Assembly: GCF_044377035.1 (NCBI RefSeq) | Contig: NZ_JBILJW010000011.1 | Coordinates: 56,990 to 120,989, forward strand | Length of the DNA: 64,000 bases | Direction of reading: 5' to 3' | From: Silanimonas sp044377035 | GTDB taxonomy: Bacteria > Pseudomonadota > Gammaproteobacteria > Xanthomonadales > Xanthomonadaceae | Shown here: piece after piece, positions 45,791 through 54,561 of the stretch | Layout: every line of letters starts with the position of its first letter | How positions within the stretch are numbered: position 1 is the first letter of the stretch | Notes under the pieces: generated by a model | Database searches by the model: none | What the model was told of the DNA's origin: nothing | The model's input: only the letters and a program-made list of their open reading frames with translations | Program-made: the position numbers and the translations under genes

Positions 45791-47944
45791 TCACTCCGCG
45801 CGCTTCTCCACGCCCAGCTGGTCGAGCATGAAGGCGTACTGCTCGGCGGCTTCGGCGAAGCGGCGGAAGCGGCCCGACTTGCCGCCGTGGCCGGCTTCCA
45901 TGTTGGTGCGGAACACCAGCAAGTTGTCGTCGGTCTTCTTGGCGCGCAGGCGGGCGACGTACTTGGCCGGCTCGAAGTACTGCACCTGCGAGTCCCACAG
46001 GCCGGTACCGACGAAAGTGGCGGGATAGTCCTTCGCCTCCAGCTGGTCGTAGGGCGAGTACGACAGCATGTAGTCGTAGAACTCCTTCTTCTCCGGATTG
46101 CCCCACTCGTCGTACTCGTTGGTGGTGAGCGGGATGCTCGGATCGAGCATCGTCGTCACTACGTCGACGAAGGGCACCTGCGAGATGATGGCGTCGTACT
46201 TCTCCGGCGCCATGTTGGCCACCGCGCCCATCAGCAGGCCACCGGCGCTACCGCCCATCGCGGCCACGCGATCCTCCGCGGCGTAGCCGTTGGCCACCAG
46301 CCAGTCGGTGACGTCGATGAAGTCGGTGAAGGTGTTGATCTTGTTGAAGAGCTTGCCGCCGTCATACCAAGCGCGGCCCATCTCCTGGCCGCCGCGGATG
46401 TGCGCGATGGCGTAGACCATGCCGCGGTCGAGCAGGCTGGGCACCAGGCGGCTGAAGCCCGGGTCCGAGGAGCTGCCATAGCTGCCGTAGGCGTACTGCA
46501 GCAGGGCGGCCTCGCCGTTCTTCTCGAAGCCCTTGCGGTAGACGATCGAGACGGGGATGCGCACCGTGCCGTCGCGCGAAGGCACCCACGCGCGCTCGGT
46601 GACGTACTGCGTCGGGTCGAAGCCCGGCACCGGGTCCTGCTTGAGCTGCTTGCGCTCGCCGGTCTCGACGTTGATCTCGTAGGTCGTCGCCGGCGTGGTG
46701 AGCGAGGTGTAGGCGTAACGCACCCACGGCGTGTCCGGCATCGCGTTGACCGACAGGCCCATCGTGTAGGCCGGCTCGTCGGACTTCACGAACTGGCTGT
46801 CGCCGCCGTCCTTGAGGATGCGGATGCGGCGCAGGCCGTCGGAGCGCTCGCCGATGGCCATGTAGCCGTCGAACAGCTCAACGCCCTCGATGAACACGTC
46901 GCCGGCGTGCGGAACGAACTCCTTCCAGTTCTCGCGGCTGCCGAGCGCATCCTCGGCGGCGGTCATGATGCGGAAGTTCGGCGCGTTCCAGTTGGTGGTG
47001 ATGACCCAGCGGCCGGCATAGTGGTCGGCTTCGTACTCGACATCGCGCTGGCGCGGGGCGATCACCGTGAACTCGCCCGGGCTGGCCGCCTTGGTGCAGC
47101 GCTGCTCGGAGGAGACGGTGCTGCCCACGCCGATGCAGATGTACTGCTTCGAGCGCGTGCGGCCGATGCCCATGTAGAAGCTGTTGTCGGTCTCGGTGTA
47201 GACGAGCTTGTCGTCGCTCGACGGCGTACCGATCACGTGCGTCTTGACGTGGGTGCTGAGCAAGGTTTCCGGGTCGTTCTCGACGTACCAGATCGTCTTG
47301 TTGTCGTCGCCCCATACGATGTTGCCGCTGGTGCCGGTGATGGCGGAATCCAGCAACTCACCGGTGGCGATGTCCTTCACCTTGATCGTGTACTGGCGGC
47401 GGCCGTTGAGGTCCTCCGCCCATGCCAGCTTGCTGCCGTCCGGGCTGACTTCCCAGCCACCGACCTGGAAGTAGTCCTTGCCCTCGGCCATGGCGTTCTG
47501 GTCGAGCAGGATCTCTTCCGGCGCGTCCATCGTGCCTTTGCGGCGCGCCGTGATCGCGTAGTCCTTGCCGGTCTCGAAGCGGGTGTAGTACCAGTAGCCG
47601 TCCTCGAGGTACGGCACGCTGGAATCATCCTGCTGGATGCGGCCGACGATCTCGTCGTAGATCTTCTGCTTCAGCGGCGCGAGCGGCGCGAGCATGGCAT
47701 CGGCATAGGCGTTCTCGGCGTTGAGGTAGGCGAGCATCTCCGGGTTCTCGCGCTTGTCGTCGCGGAGCCAGTAGTACTCGTCGTTACGCACCGCGCCGTG
47801 CGGGGCTTTCACCTCATGCGGGCGCTGCACCGCGACGGGCGGCGTCGGTGCATCGGCCGCGAAGCTCGCCGGCGCAGCGAAGCCGGAAGCCAGCAGGATG
47901 CCGATGGCCGCGAGCGGACGGCGGGACAGGTTCGGGCGGTTCAT
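45791..47944 (-). CDS. ptrB: S9 family oligopeptidase B-like protease, exported
   Basis: 717 residues with a signal peptide (LAAIGILLASGFAAPASFA). An N-terminal helical/propeller region with DEYYWLRDDKRENPEMLAYLNAEN is typical of oligopeptidase B. The catalytic domain has the nucleophile in AAMGGSAGGLLMGAV, Asp in GLWDSQVQYFEP and His in MEAGHGGKSGRF. Family members cut after basic residues. Its ATG overlaps the stop of the preceding prolyl oligopeptidase (TGATG). Confidence 0.92.
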   Translation of the reverse strand: MNRPNLSRRPLAAIGILLASGFAAPASFAADAPTPPVAVQRPHEVKAPHGAVRNDEYYWLRDDKRENPEMLAYLNAENAYADAMLAPLAPLKQKIYDEIVGRIQQDDSSVPYLEDGYWYYTRFETGKDYAITARRKGTMDAPEEILLDQNAMAEGKDYFQVGGWEVSPDGSKLAWAEDLNGRRQYTIKVKDIATGELLDSAITGTSGNIVWGDDNKTIWYVENDPETLLSTHVKTHVIGTPSSDDKLVYTETDNSFYMGIGRTRSKQYICIGVGSTVSSEQRCTKAASPGEFTVIAPRQRDVEYEADHYAGRWVITTNWNAPNFRIMTAAEDALGSRENWKEFVPHAGDVFIEGVELFDGYMAIGERSDGLRRIRILKDGGDSQFVKSDEPAYTMGLSVNAMPDTPWVRYAYTSLTTPATTYEINVETGERKQLKQDPVPGFDPTQYVTERAWVPSRDGTVRIPVSIVYRKGFEKNGEAALLQYAYGSYGSSSDPGFSRLVPSLLDRGMVYAIAHIRGGQEMGRAWYDGGKLFNKINTFTDFIDVTDWLVANGYAAEDRVAAMGGSAGGLLMGAVANMAPEKYDAIISQVPFVDVVTTMLDPSIPLTTNEYDEWGNPEKKEFYDYMLSYSPYDQLEAKDYPATFVGTGLWDSQVQYFEPAKYVARLRAKKTDDNLLVFRTNMEAGHGGKSGRFRRFAEAAEQYAFMLDQLGVEKRAE

Positions 47945-50064
47945 CAGTTCGACTCCGGGAAGAGCTTCATCTTCAGGAAGGTGTACGCCAGCGCGTTCAT
48001 CTTGGCGCTCTGCGCATTGTTGGCGGCGCCGCCGTGGCCGCCCTCGATGTTCTCGTAGTAGTAGACCGGGTGGCCCTGCTCCTTCATGAGCGCGAACATC
48101 TTGCGGGCGTGGCCGGGGTGCACGCGGTCATCGCGCGTCGAGGTGGTGAACAGCACCGGCGGGTACTCCACGTCGGGCTTGACGTTGTGGTACGGCGAGA
48201 AGGTGCGGATGAACTCCCACTGCGCCGGGTCGTCTGGATTGCCGTACTCGGCCATCCACGAGGCGCCGGCCAGCAGCGTGTGGTAACGGCGCATGTCGAG
48301 CAGCGGCACCTGGCAGACGACGGCGCCGAACAGCTGCGGGTACAGCACGGTCATGTTGCCGACCAGCAGGCCACCGTTGCTGCCGCCTTGGATGCCGAGG
48401 TGCGGCGGCGTGGTGATGCCGCGCTTGATCAGGTCTTCCGCCACCGCGGCGAAATCCTCGTAGATGCGCAGGCGGTTTTCCTTCAGGCCGGCCTGGTGCC
48501 AGCGCGGGCCGTACTCGCCGCCGCCGCGGATGTTGGCAACGACGTAGACGCCACCTTCCGACAGCCAGGCGCGACCGACGCCACCGGAGTAACCCGGCGT
48601 CAGCGAGACTTCGAAACCGCCATAGCCGTAGAGCAGGGTCGGGTTCTTGCCGTTCGCCTCGAGGCCCTTCTTCGCGACCATGAAGTAGGGCACGCGGGTG
48701 CCGTCCTTGCTGGTGGCGAAGTTCTGGGTGATCTCGAAGCCCGCGGCGTCGAAGAAGGCCGGCAGCTGCTTCAGCGGCTGCGGGGCCTCGCCCACCGTGC
48801 CGAGCATCAGCGTGGTCGGCGTCAGGTAATCGGTGACGGTGAGGAAGTAGTCGTTGTTGGCCTCGTCGTCGACGGCCGAGACCGACACCGTGCCGAAAGC
48901 GGGCGCGCCTTCCAGCGGGCCGCGCGTCCACTCGCCGTTCGCGTAGGTCAGCACCGACAGGCGGTTCTTGACGTCCTCGAGCACGTTGAGGATCAGGTGG
49001 TCCTTGGTCGGCGTCACGCTGACGAAGGCGGTGGTGTCGCTGGGCTCGAAGAGCACGTCGAAATCGCGCTCACCCTTCATGAAGGCGTCGAACTTCGCGG
49101 CGATCACCGCGCCCTTCGGGAACAAGCGGTCGCCGACGCGGTAGTCCTCGCGCAGCTCGAGGATCAGCCACTCGCGGTACGGCAGCTTGTTGGCCGAATT
49201 CGGCGCGTCGATCTTGGTGAGCGCGCCATCGGCGCCGCGCACGTAGAGCTCGTCGTTGTAGAAGGCGATGGTGCGGCTGACGAAATCACGCTCGAAGCCC
49301 GGCGTCAGGTCGCGGTAGCCGGCGATGTACATGTCCTGCGCCGCGCCTTCGTAAACCACCTTGGCCTCGGCCAGCGGCGTGCCGCGGGTCCACTCCTTGA
49401 CGATGCGCGGGTAACCCGAGGACGTCATCGAGCCGTCGCCGAAATCGGTGTACGCGTAGACGCTGTCGGCATTGCGCCAGGTCAGCCCGCCCTTGGCCTC
49501 AGGAAGACGGAAGCCGCCATCGACGAAGGCGCGGTCGCTTTTGTCCCACTCGCGCACTTCGATCGCGTCGGCGCCGCCGCGCGACAGCGAGACCAAGCAG
49601 CGGTCGTAGGCCGGGCGCAGGCAGTCGGCGCCGCGCCACACCCAAGTGATCCCCTCGGCCTTGTTGATGGCGTCGAGGTCGATCAGCACTTCCCACTCGG
49701 GCTCGGCCTTGCGGTATTCCTCGAGCGTGGTGCGGCGCCACAGCCCGGCGGGGTTCTGCTTGTCGCGCCAGAAGTTGTAGTAGTAGTCGCCCTCCTTGTT
49801 GACGTAGGGGATGCGCGCGTTCGAATCGAGGATCGCGAGCAGGTCGTCACGGAGGGCGCCGAACCCCGGCTCGCCCTCGAGGACCTTCTGCGAATCCGCG
49901 TTCTGCGCGCGCACCCAGTCGAGGGAACGCGGCGCTTCCACGTCCTCCAGCCACTGCCAGGCGTCGGCAGGCTGCGGCGCAGTGGCCGCCGGGGCGGGCG
50001 TGTCGGCGTGGGCGAGAGGCGCGGTCATCAAGGCGAGAACAAGGGCGAGGCGCGTGCGGCGCAT
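47944..50064 (-). CDS. prolyl oligopeptidase (S9A), exported
   Basis: 706 residues with a signal peptide (MRRTRLALVLALMTAPLAHA). WQWLEDVEAPRSLDWVRAQN opens the protein as in prolyl oligopeptidases; a beta-propeller follows, then the catalytic domain with the nucleophile in IQGGSNGGLLVGN, Asp in STRDDRVHPGHARKM and His in IEGGHGGAANNAQSAK. It cuts short peptides after proline. Upstream member of a two-gene S9A operon with ptrB. Confidence 0.93.
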   Translation of the reverse strand: MRRTRLALVLALMTAPLAHADTPAPAATAPQPADAWQWLEDVEAPRSLDWVRAQNADSQKVLEGEPGFGALRDDLLAILDSNARIPYVNKEGDYYYNFWRDKQNPAGLWRRTTLEEYRKAEPEWEVLIDLDAINKAEGITWVWRGADCLRPAYDRCLVSLSRGGADAIEVREWDKSDRAFVDGGFRLPEAKGGLTWRNADSVYAYTDFGDGSMTSSGYPRIVKEWTRGTPLAEAKVVYEGAAQDMYIAGYRDLTPGFERDFVSRTIAFYNDELYVRGADGALTKIDAPNSANKLPYREWLILELREDYRVGDRLFPKGAVIAAKFDAFMKGERDFDVLFEPSDTTAFVSVTPTKDHLILNVLEDVKNRLSVLTYANGEWTRGPLEGAPAFGTVSVSAVDDEANNDYFLTVTDYLTPTTLMLGTVGEAPQPLKQLPAFFDAAGFEITQNFATSKDGTRVPYFMVAKKGLEANGKNPTLLYGYGGFEVSLTPGYSGGVGRAWLSEGGVYVVANIRGGGEYGPRWHQAGLKENRLRIYEDFAAVAEDLIKRGITTPPHLGIQGGSNGGLLVGNMTVLYPQLFGAVVCQVPLLDMRRYHTLLAGASWMAEYGNPDDPAQWEFIRTFSPYHNVKPDVEYPPVLFTTSTRDDRVHPGHARKMFALMKEQGHPVYYYENIEGGHGGAANNAQSAKMNALAYTFLKMKLFPESN

Positions 50065-50223
50065 GAGGCCTCCATGGGGGCCGGAAGGGAGTCGTCGGAG
50101 CTTACCCCCCGCCCGCACTGCCGCATGCATGACCAAAGTCACGGCGGACGCCGCCTTCACGGCCTTGACGGTGCGTTCTCCCGGCGGCGCCCACCCTGCG
50201 TGCATCCCCCACCGGAGCCGCCC

Positions 50224-50805
50224 ATGCGCGCCGCCGCCCGCCCCGCCCTGCTCACCACCGTGATCGCCGCCCTGGCCCTTGCGCTGGCCGCCTGCCAGAC
50301 CCCACCGGAGACGCCCCGCATGCCCGCCGACGCCACGACCGCACCCGTCGACCTCGATCGCTTCATGGGCACCTGGTACGTCGTGGCGAACGTCCCCTAC
50401 TTCTTCGAGAACGGGAAGGTCGCGACGCGCGATGTCTATCGCCTGCGTCCGGATGGGCGCATCGACAACGACTTCGTGTTCAAGAAGGCGTTCGGTGAAG
50501 AGGACCGCACGTGGAACGGCGTCTCCACCATCGTGGAGGCCAGCGGCGGCCGCGAATGGAAGGTGCAGTTCATCTGGCCGTTCTCGACGCGCATGCAGGT
50601 GCTGGACGTGGCACCGGACTATTCGACCGCCCTGCTCGCCACGCCGGATCGCAAGCTGGCCTGGATCTTCTCGCGCAAGCCGGAAATGGACGAGGCCACG
50701 CTGGCCGGGCTGGCCACGCGAATGGCCGCGCACGGGGTGGATCGCGCAGCCCTGCGGCGCGTGCCCCAGGTCGAAGGGCAGACGGTCGCGCCGATCGCCC
50801 CCTGA
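50224..50805 (+). CDS. blc: outer-membrane lipocalin Blc-like lipoprotein
   Basis: 193 residues. Lipoprotein signal with lipobox LAAC, then the lipocalin domain: FMGTWYVVANVPYFFENGKV holds the GxW motif, VYRLRPDGRIDNDFVF and VAPDYSTALLATPDRKLAWIFSRKP follow. Bacterial Blc lipocalins bind lysophospholipids or fatty acids at the outer membrane. Single gene, divergent from the prolyl oligopeptidase. Confidence 0.9.
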   Translation: MRAAARPALLTTVIAALALALAACQTPPETPRMPADATTAPVDLDRFMGTWYVVANVPYFFENGKVATRDVYRLRPDGRIDNDFVFKKAFGEEDRTWNGVSTIVEASGGREWKVQFIWPFSTRMQVLDVAPDYSTALLATPDRKLAWIFSRKPEMDEATLAGLATRMAAHGVDRAALRRVPQVEGQTVAPIAP

Positions 50806-50900
50806 TCCGGCCCGGCGCTGAACGGGCCGGACACCCGCATAGCGGGACGCGGGCGCGCGTGCTATTCCATGCGCCGCACCCCCAACCAACGAGGCCCGCC

Positions 50901-51956
50901 ATGTCGAGTGTGTCCCGCGTCCGCCCTGTCCTTGCCTTGGCGCTGCTCGCGCTGGCCGGACTCTCCGCCACCAGCGCTTCGGCGCAACCAGCCGACGGCT
51001 ACATCGGCCCCGAGACCTCGAGCGAGCCGCAGCCGGCGGTGGGAGCGAAATCGGGCCGCTACGGCGGCGGCGGATGGTCGGGCGACTGGCGGGTCTGCGC
51101 CGAGGAAGGCCGTCGCTGCACGGCGCGGGGCTGGGGCGTGGTTCGCTACGGCGCGCGCGGCAACTACGTCTATCGCGAAGTGCGCAACGCCAGCCTCCAG
51201 TGCGACAACTCGATGTTCGGCGACCCGGCGTTCGGCCGGCAGAAGCGCTGCGAGCTCCGGCTTTACGATGACGGCGGCTGGGACGGCGGCGGTGATGGCG
51301 GCTACGGCTGGACGCGCTGCGCTCGCGAGAACGAGACCTGCCGCGTCGATGGCCCCGCCACGGTCCGCTTCGGCATCGACGGCCGCTACTACGAGCGGCG
51401 CGTCCGCGGCGGCGACGTGTACTGCAGCATCCAGACTTTCGGCGACCCCGCGCCGCGCGAACGCAAGGTCTGCGAGCTTCGCTATGACTCGGGCGGCGGT
51501 CGCCCGGGCGGCGGCGGCGGATGGAGCGGCGGCTGGAACGGCGGCTGGACGCCCTGCGCGCGCGAGAACGAGGTCTGCCGCCTGCCCGGCCCGGCGACGG
51601 TCCGCTATGGCTCCGAGCGCCGCTTCACCGACCAGGAGGTCCGCGGCGGCAGCGTGCGCTGCGACAACCGCACCTTCGGCGACCCCGCTCCGGGTGAGGT
51701 CAAGCACTGCTCCTTCCGCACCGGCGGCGGCGGGCAGGGCGGCGGCTGGCAGGGCGGCGGGCCCGGCAACGGCTGGACCGATTGCGCGGCCGAAGGCGGT
51801 TTCTGCCAGTTCCGTGGCCGCCGCTCGGTCTGGTACGGCGCCGACGACGGACGGGGCGTGACGCGCGAATTCCGCGATGGCGTGGCCTGCACGAACGAGG
51901 CCTTCGGCGGCGACCCCGCACCGCGGTCACCGAAGCGCTGCGCCCTCCAGCGCTAA
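50901..51956 (+). CDS. secreted protein with four cysteine-patterned repeats
   Basis: 351 residues with a signal peptide (LALALLALAGLSATSASA). Four repeats of about 55 residues are joined by glycine/tryptophan-rich linkers. Each has four cysteines in the pattern C-x6-C-x27-C-x15/16-C, at 66/73/101/117, 140/147/175/191, 219/226/254/270 and 295/302/330/347. The consensus is W-x-x-CA-x-E-x-x-x-C, a VRYG-like strand, then C-x-N-x-x-FGDPAP and K-x-C. All cysteines are paired by count, so two disulfides per repeat are likely. I recall similar modules in other secreted bacterial proteins but cannot name a family. It overlaps the convergent patatin gene by 4 bases. Confidence 0.8.
   Translation: MSSVSRVRPVLALALLALAGLSATSASAQPADGYIGPETSSEPQPAVGAKSGRYGGGGWSGDWRVCAEEGRRCTARGWGVVRYGARGNYVYREVRNASLQCDNSMFGDPAFGRQKRCELRLYDDGGWDGGGDGGYGWTRCARENETCRVDGPATVRFGIDGRYYERRVRGGDVYCSIQTFGDPAPRERKVCELRYDSGGGRPGGGGGWSGGWNGGWTPCARENEVCRLPGPATVRYGSERRFTDQEVRGGSVRCDNRTFGDPAPGEVKHCSFRTGGGGQGGGWQGGGPGNGWTDCAAEGGFCQFRGRRSVWYGADDGRGVTREFRDGVACTNEAFGGDPAPRSPKRCALQR
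51084..51953 (+). repeat. four tandem protein repeats of about 75 codons including linkers
   Basis: DNA region of the 16-cysteine protein. The second and third units are most alike (CARENETCRVDGPATVRFG and CARENEVCRLPGPATVRYG); the first and fourth are more diverged. The glycine-rich linkers (GGW, GGG runs) vary in length. Confidence 0.75.
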
Positions 51957-52897
51957 CGAACCCAGGCGGAGAGCGCGTCCTCGGCCCACTCGCGGCCGCG
52001 CTCCCGCAGCTCCTTGGCGCGCCAGAACTCGTAGAAGCTGGCGGCATCGCGCGGTACGCGGATGACGAGGTCGGGCGGATCCTGCGCCACCTGCAATCGC
52101 GTCATCTGCGAGTGCATGGTGTCCATCGAGCGCGACATCAGGTCGAGCAGGCTGGCGATGCCGCCGCTCGACGCCGCCGACGTGGCGCCCACCGGCGGCG
52201 GCGGGGCGCTGAACCACGAGGCCACGCGCGTTTTCCAGCCCGAGGGGGCCAGCGGCACGTCGTCGTTGAACATCTCGGCCTCGCGCAGCGGCACCGGCTC
52301 GCTGGTCGGTGCGCGCGGGGATCGCGCGTTGAGGTCGACAGCCACGACGTAGTCGCAGTGGAAGCCTCGCGTCGCCGCCAGCGGCAGCGGGGCCAGCAGG
52401 CCGCCGTCGACGAGCTCGCGGCCGTTCACCTCGTGCGGCGTGAACACCATCGGGATGGCGATCGATGCGCGGATGGCGTCGAACAGCGGCCCCTGCTGGA
52501 ACCACACCTCGCGCTGCGTCGCGAGGTCGGTGGCCACCGCCACGTAGGGAATCGGCAGGTCTTCGATGCGGTGCTCGCCAACGAGGTCGCGCAGGGTCGC
52601 GATGACGCGATCGCCGCGGATCAGCCCCGATGCACCGAAGGTGACATCGAGCAGGCGCAGCACATCGTTGCGTTCGAGCCGGTCGGCCCAGTCGCGGTAG
52701 GCGTCGAGCTTGCCCGCGGCGTGGATGCCGCCGACCAGCGCCCCCATCGAGGAACCCGCGATCGCGGCGATCTCGAAGCCCCGCGCTTCCAAGGCTTCGA
52801 TGACACCGATGTGGGCGAGGCCTCGGGCGCCGCCAGCGCCGAGCACGAGGGCGACGCGCTTGCCGCGCGTCGCGGGCAACGCCCCCTCAACCGTCAT
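51953..52897 (-). CDS. patatin-like phospholipase (RssA type)
   Basis: 314 residues. Oxyanion-hole motif LGAGGARGLAHIGVIEAL, nucleophile in IAGSSMGALVGG and the catalytic aspartate in ELVDGGLLAPLP: a complete Ser-Asp dyad. It has no signal peptide and is therefore cytoplasmic, as in the RssA/YchK group. Its ATG lies inside the end of the WYL regulator gene, so the two are coupled. Confidence 0.9.
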   Translation of the reverse strand: MTVEGALPATRGKRVALVLGAGGARGLAHIGVIEALEARGFEIAAIAGSSMGALVGGIHAAGKLDAYRDWADRLERNDVLRLLDVTFGASGLIRGDRVIATLRDLVGEHRIEDLPIPYVAVATDLATQREVWFQQGPLFDAIRASIAIPMVFTPHEVNGRELVDGGLLAPLPLAATRGFHCDYVVAVDLNARSPRAPTSEPVPLREAEMFNDDVPLAPSGWKTRVASWFSAPPPPVGATSAASSGGIASLLDLMSRSMDTMHSQMTRLQVAQDPPDLVIRVPRDAASFYEFWRAKELRERGREWAEDALSAWVR

Positions 52898-53858
52898 AGG
52901 CCGCCGCGGTCAGTTGCAGCAGGGTGCGCAGCTGCTCGCGCAGCGGCGTCGGCTCGATCACTTCCGCATCCGGGCCGTAGCGCAACACGTCCATCAGCAG
53001 CTCGCGCGCATTGCTGTAGGGCACGCGCAATTCGTAGCGGCCGTCGGACAGCAGCCGGCCTTCCTGCTTCGAATGCCAATGCTCGTCGGCGACCCAGCGC
53101 GCCGCCTTGGCGCTGAAGCGGATCGTCGCCCAGGCCTTGGGCGCACCGCTGAAGATGCCGTAGCTCGAGGCGAGGTGGGCATCGAGCTCCGCATCGGGGT
53201 GGTCGATCGCCGTCGCGTCGTCGATGCGCGCATGCGCGATGCGATCGACGGAGAAGCTGCGCAGCGCCTCGCGCTCGTGGTCGTAGGCGTCGAGGTACCA
53301 GTTGTCGCGGTAGTGCGTGAGTCGCTGCGGCGAGACGTTGCGCTGCGTGCGCGTGTTGGTGGAGCGCGCGAGGTATTCGAAGCGCAGGCGGCGGCGCTCG
53401 AGCACCGCGCCGGCGACCATGCGGAAGGCGGCCTCGTCGACGCGCCGCGTGCCGCTGCCGATCACCCGCACGCGCTCGATCGGCCAGCGCTTTCCTCCGG
53501 CATGCTGCTGGAGCAGGGAATCGATGCGCCCCTTCAGCGGCGCGATCGCCGCCGAAAGAATTCCGGGGCCGGTGCGGTCGAGCAGCTGCTGCGCGGCGGT
53601 GAGCGCGTGCAGCTCGTCGGAGCTCAGCCACAGGCCGGGCAATTCGAAACGCTCGGCCTCCTTCTCGAGGTAGCGGAAGCTGGCCTCGCCGTCGGTGCTC
53701 TCCAGCGGCGCACCCAGTGCGTCGCGCAAGAAGGCGATGTCGCGGTAAAGCGTGGCGCGCGAGCAGCCGAGTTCGTCCATGAGGCGCTGCAGCGGCACCG
53801 GGAGGCGCGCGGCCTTCAGGCTGCGGTGCAGGGCAAGGATGCGTTCGTAGCGGTCCAT
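52887..53858 (-). CDS. YafY/WYL-domain transcriptional regulator
   Basis: 323 residues from the ATG at 53858. An N-terminal HTH_11 domain (RYERILALHRSLKAARLPVP, LGCSRATLYRDIAFLRDALG) is followed by a WYL domain with RRLRFEYLARSTNTRTQRNV, LTHYRDNWYLDAYDHEREALR and a C-terminal WCX extension. WYL regulators sense nucleic acid or nucleotide-like ligands. The overlap with the patatin gene suggests autoregulated control of both. Confidence 0.9.
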   Translation of the reverse strand: MDRYERILALHRSLKAARLPVPLQRLMDELGCSRATLYRDIAFLRDALGAPLESTDGEASFRYLEKEAERFELPGLWLSSDELHALTAAQQLLDRTGPGILSAAIAPLKGRIDSLLQQHAGGKRWPIERVRVIGSGTRRVDEAAFRMVAGAVLERRRLRFEYLARSTNTRTQRNVSPQRLTHYRDNWYLDAYDHEREALRSFSVDRIAHARIDDATAIDHPDAELDAHLASSYGIFSGAPKAWATIRFSAKAARWVADEHWHSKQEGRLLSDGRYELRVPYSNARELLMDVLRYGPDAEVIEPTPLREQLRTLLQLTAAAYDG

Positions 53859-53970
53859 CGGCGGCTCGGACTCAACGCGGGGGTGGCTAGCATCGCACGG
53901 CCGGCCGCCGTCGCGGCCGCTCCAGGGCGGCGCTACGCTGGGCCACCCCCGAACCCGCCGGAGATCCGCC

Positions 53971-54540
53971 ATGCGCCTGTCCGCCACCGTGTTCCTCCTC
54001 GCCTGCACCCTGCCCTCGCTGGCGCTGGCCGATGCCAAAGCCGAGCTCGCCCGCGCCTTCGACAAGCTGCTCGACGCCCCCTCGTTCCGCGCTTCGATGA
54101 GCGATGCCGGCAGCGGCGAGAAGTACGTCGACATGGAATTCCAGGCCCCGGACCGCTACCGCATCGTCAATGCGCAGGGTGGCCCGACGATGATCGTCAG
54201 CGGTGGCCAGGCACAGATGGACGTGGGCGGCCGGATGATGACCGTGCCGGTGCCGGTGCCGGTCAATGCCATCGTCAACGCGTATCGCAATGAGGACGCG
54301 ATGCGGAAGCAGCGCGAGTCGATGGTGGTGGAAGCGCTGCCCGACGCCACGCTCGACGGCCAGGCCGCGAAGGTCTACCGCTTCACCACGCAACACCCGA
54401 AGCCGGTCACCTCGACGGCCTGGGTGGGCGACGGCGACACGCTGCTGCAGATGGAGGTGGATGGCGGCGCAGCCGGGCGCGGCAAGGTCGTGCGCGTCCG
54501 CTACCGCGACATCGGCAGCGCGGACATCCGCATTCCCTAA
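53971..54540 (+). CDS. exported LolA-like protein
   Basis: 189 residues with a signal peptide (MRLSATVFLLACTLPSLALA). The mature protein is beta rich: FRASMSDAGSGEKYVDMEFQ, DRYRIVNAQGGPTMIVSGGQ, AAKVYRFTTQHPKPVTSTAW. The order of strands recalls the LolA/LolB lipid-carrier fold, but the resemblance is structural and weak. Divergent from the WYL regulator and convergent with hemC. Confidence 0.65.
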   Translation: MRLSATVFLLACTLPSLALADAKAELARAFDKLLDAPSFRASMSDAGSGEKYVDMEFQAPDRYRIVNAQGGPTMIVSGGQAQMDVGGRMMTVPVPVPVNAIVNAYRNEDAMRKQRESMVVEALPDATLDGQAAKVYRFTTQHPKPVTSTAWVGDGDTLLQMEVDGGAAGRGKVVRVRYRDIGSADIRIP

Positions 54541-54561
54541 AGGCCCGATCCGCCGGGGCGT

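Noticed and set aside
42316..45831. 1171-codon plus-strand frame opposite the amylase and TPR genes
   Set aside because: Shadow of the minus-strand genes, no recognisable domain.
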